Shown here: piece after piece, positions 7,308-11,155 of the stretch | Layout of the letters: each line of letters opens with the position of its first letter | How positions within the stretch are numbered: position 1 is the first letter of the stretch | Assembly (NCBI GenBank): GCA_003244125.1 | Contig: QHBL01000244.1 | Location: 1-11,155 of the forward strand | DNA from: Chthoniobacterales bacterium | GTDB lineage: Bacteria; Verrucomicrobiota; Verrucomicrobiae; Chthoniobacterales; UBA10450 | DNA length: 11,155 nt | Reading direction: 5' to 3' | The notes under the pieces: model-generated | Database searches by the model: none | The model's input: the letters and a program-made list of their open reading frames with translations, nothing else | What the model was told of the DNA's origin: nothing | Translations under genes and position numbers: made by a program

Positions 7308-8255
7308 CTATAGCTCACGGAGAATTGCCACTGCCAAATGCAATCCGCTGCCGAAGCTGTAGATAACATGTATGCGCCCGGTCGTTCCCTTTACTTTCTC
7401 GAGCGGGATAATGGCATCACTGCTCAGGCAATGGGCGCGGTCAGCCATACCGTCCAATAGCTGATTCTCTGCCGGGATACGAAGGAAATGACTTACCATG
7501 CGCCACGCTTCAGTAAACATGTTGGGGTAGTGACAAAGCGTTGTTGTGCTTTCATGGCGAATGCCGGCCGACTCCAGAAGTGATTTCGTCATGACCACTG
7601 AGCGTTTCACGACTTCGACCAAAGGGATAAGTGAGCGGGAAGTCGAATACTGCCCGACTCCCAGGACCTGGTAGCTACGCTCGTCGCGGCCGACGACGAA
7701 GCCGGAAGCAGCATCGGAGGTAAGAAGCCTTTCACGCGTGCTGTCGTAGGTTGCCCCCTCAGGTTTAAGATCGGCGGTTAAACACACCACGTTCTCCACT
7801 TCTTTCGCCCGCATAGTACTCGCTGCCATGATCAGGAGCGACATGAAGCCGGTGCAGCCGCTGGTATAGGAGCCACTGTAAGGCACGTCGTCCATCTGGA
7901 ATTGCCGTAGCAGATTCACCGGAAAGTAGTTTGCCCGCGCGAGAAGCTCCCGGCTCCCAACTTCCGGCGCGATCGATGTATTCTCCGCGTAGGAGTGATG
8001 GACGATGAGCGCATCCGGTTCGGGGCAGACGCTCAGCAGTTTGCGGAATACTTCGCTGGTAAAACCAAGCAAAGTGGTGCCGGCGGGCGCGCACCGGTTA
8101 CGGCAGTATCCGGCTTTCTCGAGCCACTCCGATGGGCTAACGAGTAGTGAAAGAGCCTGTAACTCTTCGAGGGTGCGCGAGGTTGAGCCGAGAGCGTAGG
8201 CGGAGCTGGAGAGGTAAATATTCTCACGACTGAAATCGAAGAGTAGCTCGCTCAT
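7308..8255 (-). CDS. KAS III-like (FabH/thiolase-fold) enzyme, copy 2
   Basis: 315 residues from ATG 8255, stop TAG at 7308-7310; the full length of a normal KAS III. Thiolase-fold landmarks are the nucleophile loop TSGCTGF (Cys134), LCHYPNM (His242) and a C-terminal glycine-rich GSGLHLAVAIL strand-turn. The position of the FabH Asn loop (GNTS type) holds RAHCLSSD (273-280), so the third active-site residue is probably His275 or Asp280. This resembles atypical KAS III proteins such as the sugar acyltransferase CerJ more than housekeeping FabH. It shares length and long collinear motifs with the gene at 8790-9737 (for example RER.L.S...S.FVVGRD). It lies 38 nt after the beta-helix acyltransferase gene. 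Likely role: condensing or transferring an acyl group from the neighbouring ACP; extension of a CoA primer remains possible. Only a weak AGG precedes the start. Confidence 0.88.
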   Translation of the reverse strand: MSELLFDFSRENIYLSSSAYALGSTSRTLEELQALSLLVSPSEWLEKAGYCRNRCAPAGTTLLGFTSEVFRKLLSVCPEPDALIVHHSYAENTSIAPEVGSRELLARANYFPVNLLRQFQMDDVPYSGSYTSGCTGFMSLLIMAASTMRAKEVENVVCLTADLKPEGATYDSTRERLLTSDAASGFVVGRDERSYQVLGVGQYSTSRSLIPLVEVVKRSVVMTKSLLESAGIRHESTTTLCHYPNMFTEAWRMVSHFLRIPAENQLLDGMADRAHCLSSDAIIPLEKVKGTTGRIHVIYSFGSGLHLAVAILREL

Positions 8256-8293
8256 TTCGACCTGGGAAGATGAAGCTCAGGCTCGAACGAGAA

Positions 8294-8785
8294 TTATTCC
8301 CGAGCAGAGGCCTGGCGGATCGGCCGCAACCCTTTAGTAAATTCTTTCATCGAGACGTCGAGGCTAAGCGGGATCTCGACGGTGGCGATGGGCCGCGCGG
8401 GATTGCCCTGGACCATCGTCTTGGGCGGGACTGATCGTGTCACGACGCTGCCAGCGGTGGCGATCGCGCCGTGCCCGATCTTCACGCTGGGCAGAACAAT
8501 CACGCCCGGACCAAGAGTAACATCTTCCTCGATGACGACACCCTGCTGCTCGCGGTTGTGAGCCATGATGAGCACACGCGCTCCGATGGTTGCCCGATCC
8601 CGAATGGTGACGAGATGTGGATAAGCTGTTTCAATGATCGCGTCGTAGCCGATCCAGACTTTCTCTCCGATGTGGACACCGCGCCAGCGGTGGAGTCGTA
8701 CCCGCCACGTTGTCGCCCCGGGACTGCTGCGCGCCAGCAGTTGGAAGATGCGATTCTTCATGCCAGCGAAAAAAGGTTCTTCCAT
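8294..8785 (-). CDS. Left-handed beta-helix (hexapeptide repeat) acyltransferase
   Basis: 163 residues from ATG 8785. An upstream ATG at 8836 would add 17 residues and overlap the previous gene by 47 nt. The 8785 start is preferred because GGAG sits 7 nt before it and it begins 4 nt after the preceding stop. Hexapeptide coils run from about 37 to 134: VHIGEKVWIGYDAIIE, IRDRATIGARVLI, VVIEEDVTLGPGVIVLP, VKIGHGAIATAGSVVT, ending in the family's VQGNPARPI. MAHNRE (74-79) supplies the probable catalytic His76. These enzymes are usually trimers that move acetyl or a similar group from CoA to a sugar hydroxyl or amine; WbbJ, maltose and serine acetyltransferases are relatives. Its place between two KAS III-like genes and near an ACP raises the possibility of an acyl-ACP donor instead. 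No membrane segment is seen. Confidence 0.88.
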   Translation of the reverse strand: MEEPFFAGMKNRIFQLLARSSPGATTWRVRLHRWRGVHIGEKVWIGYDAIIETAYPHLVTIRDRATIGARVLIMAHNREQQGVVIEEDVTLGPGVIVLPSVKIGHGAIATAGSVVTRSVPPKTMVQGNPARPIATVEIPLSLDVSMKEFTKGLRPIRQASARE

Positions 8786-8789
8786 CTGA

Positions 8790-9737
8790 TTACTCCGCGA
8801 TTTCCCGGAAGGCGCAAATGCCAAGATGGAGCCCAAGACCGTAGTTCACGACGAAGTGAAGTCGGCCTTGTTTGCCCTGGTAAACATCGGAAAGGGAAAT
8901 TACTGAATCCGAGCCGCCGCAGTGCGCCCGTTCCGCCATGCCGCGCATGATGTGTTGTTCGTCACTCAAGCGCAGATGCCGTGTCACCATTTTCCAGGCA
9001 TCGGGAAACATATTCGGGTAGTGAACGAGAACTTCGTTGGCGGCAAGATCGAGACCCAGACTTTGTGCCAGCCCGGTAATCATACTCACTGTGCGTTTCA
9101 CCAGCTCCAGTAGCGGAACCAGCGCACGAGTCGTGGAGTAGATGGAAGTGCCGAGAAGCTGATATTTGCCTTTATCGCGGCCGACGACGAAAGCAGAGCT
9201 CTGGGCCGAGCCGAGAATTCTCTCACGGGAAAGATCGTGAGTAACACCTTTCGGCATGCTATCCGCCATCGCGCAGATGACTTCCCCTTCTTTGGTGGAA
9301 GATAAAACGCCGGCGGCGGCAATGCAGAGGAAAACGAAGCCAGCGCACCCACTGGCGAAGGAGCAAAAATACGGCAGTTCCTCCCGGCCAAGCTCCCTCA
9401 GCAAGGCCCCGGCAAAATAACGGTTGCGGGTGCCGACATCACGATCTTCCGGATCCCACGGCAGCACTGCACTCTCAGCGTAGCAATGCTGGAAAATGGC
9501 GGCGGCGGCGTTCGTGCAATCTGACAAGCTCGCCGACAAGGGACTGGCCGAAAGATTCAGCAAAGTCTCATCCGGACTAAGCCCGAAGGAATAGCGATAG
9601 CCGATCTGGCGCAAGGTATCGACCGAACCGGCGAGAAGATCTTCAGCTTCTAACTGCTCCAGATCACGCCGCCTGCCGGCCAGCTTGTAATGCAAACCGG
9701 AAATTAGTAAGGGTGAGTCTTGGTAGTTAAAGTTCAT
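8790..9737 (-). CDS. KAS III-like (FabH/thiolase-fold) enzyme, copy 1
   Basis: 315 residues from ATG 9737, stop TAA at 8790-8792. The nucleophile loop is ASGCAGF (Cys131), the active-site His is in LVHYPNMF (His239), and the loop that carries Asn in FabH reads RAHCGGSD (270-277), leaving His272 or Asp277 as the third residue. The C-terminus has the glycine-rich GLGLHLGICAF. Length and motif order match the copy at 7308-8255, including ADS.P.G.T.D.SRER and YST.RAL.PL.E.VKR. The N-terminal 60 residues differ most, which may mean different acyl or acceptor specificity. The gene starts 24 nt after the ACP gene, the expected acyl partner. It is unlikely to be the organism's housekeeping FabH, because it lacks the standard GNTS loop and sits in a glycosyltransferase operon. 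No convincing Shine-Dalgarno sequence precedes this start. Confidence 0.88.
   Translation of the reverse strand: MNFNYQDSPLLISGLHYKLAGRRRDLEQLEAEDLLAGSVDTLRQIGYRYSFGLSPDETLLNLSASPLSASLSDCTNAAAAIFQHCYAESAVLPWDPEDRDVGTRNRYFAGALLRELGREELPYFCSFASGCAGFVFLCIAAAGVLSSTKEGEVICAMADSMPKGVTHDLSRERILGSAQSSAFVVGRDKGKYQLLGTSIYSTTRALVPLLELVKRTVSMITGLAQSLGLDLAANEVLVHYPNMFPDAWKMVTRHLRLSDEQHIMRGMAERAHCGGSDSVISLSDVYQGKQGRLHFVVNYGLGLHLGICAFREIAE
8793..8796 (-). promoter_or_regulatory. Ribosome binding site GGAG for the beta-helix acyltransferase
   Basis: On the minus strand GGAG lies directly before the TAA stop of the upstream KAS III-like gene and 7 nt before ATG 8785. This decides the start of the acyltransferase and implies coupled translation of the two genes. 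Confidence 0.75.
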
Positions 9738-9761
9738 CGGGAGCTGTTAGCGCCACTGCAA

Positions 9762-10028
9762 TCACCTGGCGCTGTCGGCCACGTAGCGCGACAATGGACC
9801 TAAGATCGTCATTTGTTCGGCATCGAGGCTGGCCAGGTCCAGTTCAATGCCGAACTGCTGCTCGATCGAGCTAACCATTTCAAGTATGCCGAAGGAGTCG
9901 ACCACTCCGCTGAGAAGGAAGTCGAAGCCGTCGGGAACCGTGGTGGGGTTCATGCCAATTCCCACGATCGCGTCCGCGTACTTAGTCAGGAGAAAGTCCC
10001 TTACGTTCTCTGCGGTTACCTTGTTCAT
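9762..10028 (-). CDS. Acyl carrier protein
   Basis: 88 residues from ATG 10028, with GGAG 8 nt upstream. The fold is that of a PP-binding ACP: helix 1 (VRDFLLTKYADAIV), a loop, then the phosphopantetheine site LLSGVVDSFGILEMV with Ser45, then EQQFGIELDLASLDAEQMTILGPLSRYVA. The DSF in place of the usual DSL is common in specialised ACPs of polysaccharide and natural-product loci, so this is probably a dedicated rather than a fatty-acid-synthase ACP. It would carry the acyl thioester used by the adjacent KAS III-like proteins. It needs a phosphopantetheinyl transferase from elsewhere, as none is encoded here. It follows the GT2 gene by 86 nt and precedes the first KAS III-like gene by 24 nt. 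Confidence 0.92.
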   Translation of the reverse strand: MNKVTAENVRDFLLTKYADAIVGIGMNPTTVPDGFDFLLSGVVDSFGILEMVSSIEQQFGIELDLASLDAEQMTILGPLSRYVADSAR

Positions 10029-10036
10029 GCAGCAGG

Positions 10037-10040
10037 CTCC
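10037..10040 (-). promoter_or_regulatory. Ribosome binding site GGAG for the acyl carrier protein
   Basis: GGAG on the minus strand, 8 nt before ATG 10028. It supports this start and strong translation of the carrier protein compared with neighbours that lack a clear site. Confidence 0.7.
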
Positions 10041-10094
10041 AGCATGGCGATTAGCAGTTTGCCGTCAAACTGCTCGAGGCGCATTCTGACATTT

Positions 10095-10137
10095 AGGCAA
10101 AATTTCATTTCTCGTCAGGCAGGTGAGGATTTTGCCT
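10095..10137 (-). other. Inverted repeat (9-bp arms) spanning the end of the GT2 gene
   Basis: AGGCAAAAT at 10095-10103 and its exact complement ATTTTGCCT at 10129-10137 are separated by 25 nt; the GT2 stop codon (10115-10117) lies in the loop. In the minus-strand transcript this could fold between the GT2 and ACP genes. No T-tract follows, so processing, stability or attenuation are all only possibilities, and chance is not excluded. Confidence 0.3.
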
Positions 10138-11131
10138 GCGTCACAGCACCCGGCTTTTTTGAGCGGCCGAGCAGGCGCCGAATGCCGGCTAGCCCGCGCC
10201 GCCGGTATTTCCACGGGAGCAAGAGCACTCGCCCGCGTACGAAGCGCACGAGCGCTGTCACAGCGGCGGCCGCGCTGAGGAAGCGGCCGTGGCAAAGGTG
10301 CACGTAGAGTTCTTTAATTGTTACGGCTCCGAAGAAATCGCGCCAGTGACGGTCGCCACACTGAAGCGCCGCCTCCAGATTTGGTGAGCCTTTAACAAAT
10401 TCGCGTTCGGCGACGACGACGCGATGAGTTGCCTTGAGCATAACGGCTCCGTGACGTGAGGTATTGCTGGCGTGCCGGCGATATTGCGCCACGATGGCAG
10501 CGTGATGAGCACTGGGAAATGAGCGGGCTGCTCGCAGAAGAATCTCATAGTCCTCCGCCGGTGAGAAAAAGCCTTCGAACCCGCCCACCGCCTGAAGAAC
10601 GGTGCGCCGAAACAGCACCGCGATGGTGTTAGCGACGTGGTTTACCTTGAGCAGTTCTTCGTAATGGTTGGCTTCCAGCAACGGCCAACCGCCTATTCCA
10701 ATGTAGCGGTTATCCTGGGCGACCCATTCAATGTCTCCAACCACGAAACCAGCCTCGGGCTGTGCGGCGAAACACCGTAGATGCGACTCTACTGATGCCG
10801 TCGTTAGCCGATCATCGGCGTCAAGAAACTGCACATACTCTCCTTTACTGCTCTCCAAACCGAAGTTGCGTGCCTTGGCCACACCTGAGTTGGCTTGGCG
10901 CAAGTAGCGAACGGCCGGATAACGCGCAACTACCTCGCCGGTATTATCGGGCGACCCGTCATCAACTACGATAACTTCCAAATGAGAGTAAGTTTGCGAC
11001 AAAGCGCTTTCTATCGCTTCCGGCAGGTACTCCACACGTTTATAGCAAGGGATGATGATCGACACCAGCGACGCCGCTCCTTCCGCCGCGATGTGTGGAC
11101 GATATTCGTTGCCCGGAATTTCCAGTGACAT
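10115..11131 (-). CDS. GT2-family glycosyltransferase (GT-A fold), start uncertain
   Basis: 338 residues from ATG 11131, stop TGA at 10115-10117. The family motifs are all present: VSIIIPCYKR near the N-terminus (23-32), VVDDGSPDNT (55-64), the metal-binding FLDADD (102-107) and the catalytic-base region AEDYEILLRA (192-201), with QYRRH at 216-220. The GT-A domain covers about 20-225. The C-terminal 80 residues are basic with an alpha-helical, amphipathic look (RFVRGRVLLLPWKYRRRG), which may bind the membrane. The enzyme should transfer a sugar from a nucleotide-sugar to a growing glycan or lipid carrier. The frame stays open from 11131 to the window edge and no Shine-Dalgarno sequence precedes that ATG, so the gene may begin further upstream. 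It is the first visible gene of the operon. Confidence 0.88.
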   Translation of the reverse strand: MSLEIPGNEYRPHIAAEGAASLVSIIIPCYKRVEYLPEAIESALSQTYSHLEVIVVDDGSPDNTGEVVARYPAVRYLRQANSGVAKARNFGLESSKGEYVQFLDADDRLTTASVESHLRCFAAQPEAGFVVGDIEWVAQDNRYIGIGGWPLLEANHYEELLKVNHVANTIAVLFRRTVLQAVGGFEGFFSPAEDYEILLRAARSFPSAHHAAIVAQYRRHASNTSRHGAVMLKATHRVVVAEREFVKGSPNLEAALQCGDRHWRDFFGAVTIKELYVHLCHGRFLSAAAAVTALVRFVRGRVLLLPWKYRRRGLAGIRRLLGRSKKPGAVTQAKSSPA

Positions 11132-11155
11132 ATAAGGTCGGTAACGCGGAGTCGG

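Noticed and set aside
8786..8836. Longer start (ATG 8836) for the beta-helix acyltransferase
   Set aside because: It would overlap the KAS III-like gene by 47 nt, while ATG 8785 has GGAG at 7-nt spacing immediately after that gene's stop.
8471..8950. 159-residue plus-strand open frame across the acyltransferase and KAS III-like genes
   Set aside because: It is antisense to two genes with catalytic motifs and has no recognisable domain or ribosome binding site.
9813..10307. 164-residue plus-strand open frame antisense to the ACP and the end of the GT2 gene
   Set aside because: The opposite strand encodes a clear ACP and GT2 protein; this frame shows no protein-like features.

Overview
The window most likely comes from a member of the Verrucomicrobiota, perhaps a Chthoniobacterales-type soil lineage. 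Two things point there. One is a small secreted protein ending in a VPESG + hydrophobic segment + basic tail, which resembles the VPDSG-CTERM exosortase sorting signal known mainly from that phylum. The other is a giant Thr/Pro-linked protein combining malectin, IPT/TIG, sugar-dehydrogenase-like and Kelch modules. This is an inference from protein style; there is no rRNA or other marker gene here. DNA is moderately GC-rich and coding density is high. I see no tRNA, rRNA, insertion sequence or CRISPR array, and no gene-free stretch longer than about 125 bases.

Left part (1-3918, + strand): the 3' part of one very long gene for a modular extracellular protein. Its order is Thr/Pro repeat linker, malectin-like domain, PKD-like domain, PA14-like domain, IPT/TIG, glucose/sorbosone-dehydrogenase-type beta-propeller, second IPT/TIG, Kelch propeller. 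Its 5' end is outside the window.

Middle part (3934-6280): a divergent pair whose start codons overlap. One gene encodes an exported thioredoxin-fold protein with Ser-x-x-Ser where Cys-x-x-Cys is expected. The other encodes an exported protein with a Cys/His heavy-metal-binding domain and two His-rich beta-domains. They are followed by the VPESG-CTERM protein on the minus strand.

Right part (6405-11131+, all minus strand, read right to left): an operon-like run of a GT2 glycosyltransferase, an acyl carrier protein, a KAS III-like enzyme, a left-handed beta-helix acyltransferase, a second paralogous KAS III-like enzyme, and an exostosin/GT47-like glycosyltransferase. Most spacings are short, two genes have clear GGAG ribosome binding sites, and the beta-helix start is only 4 nt past the preceding stop.

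The most interesting feature is this acyl-carrier cassette between two glycosyltransferases. The cassette has no ketoreductase, dehydratase, malonyltransferase or elongating KAS next to it. Both KAS III-like proteins keep the active-site Cys and His but have an RAHC..SD loop where FabH has its Asn-containing GNTS loop. A working hypothesis is that an ACP-borne acyl group is made or transferred by the KAS III-like pair and ends up on a sugar of a surface polysaccharide or glycolipid built by the glycosyltransferases.
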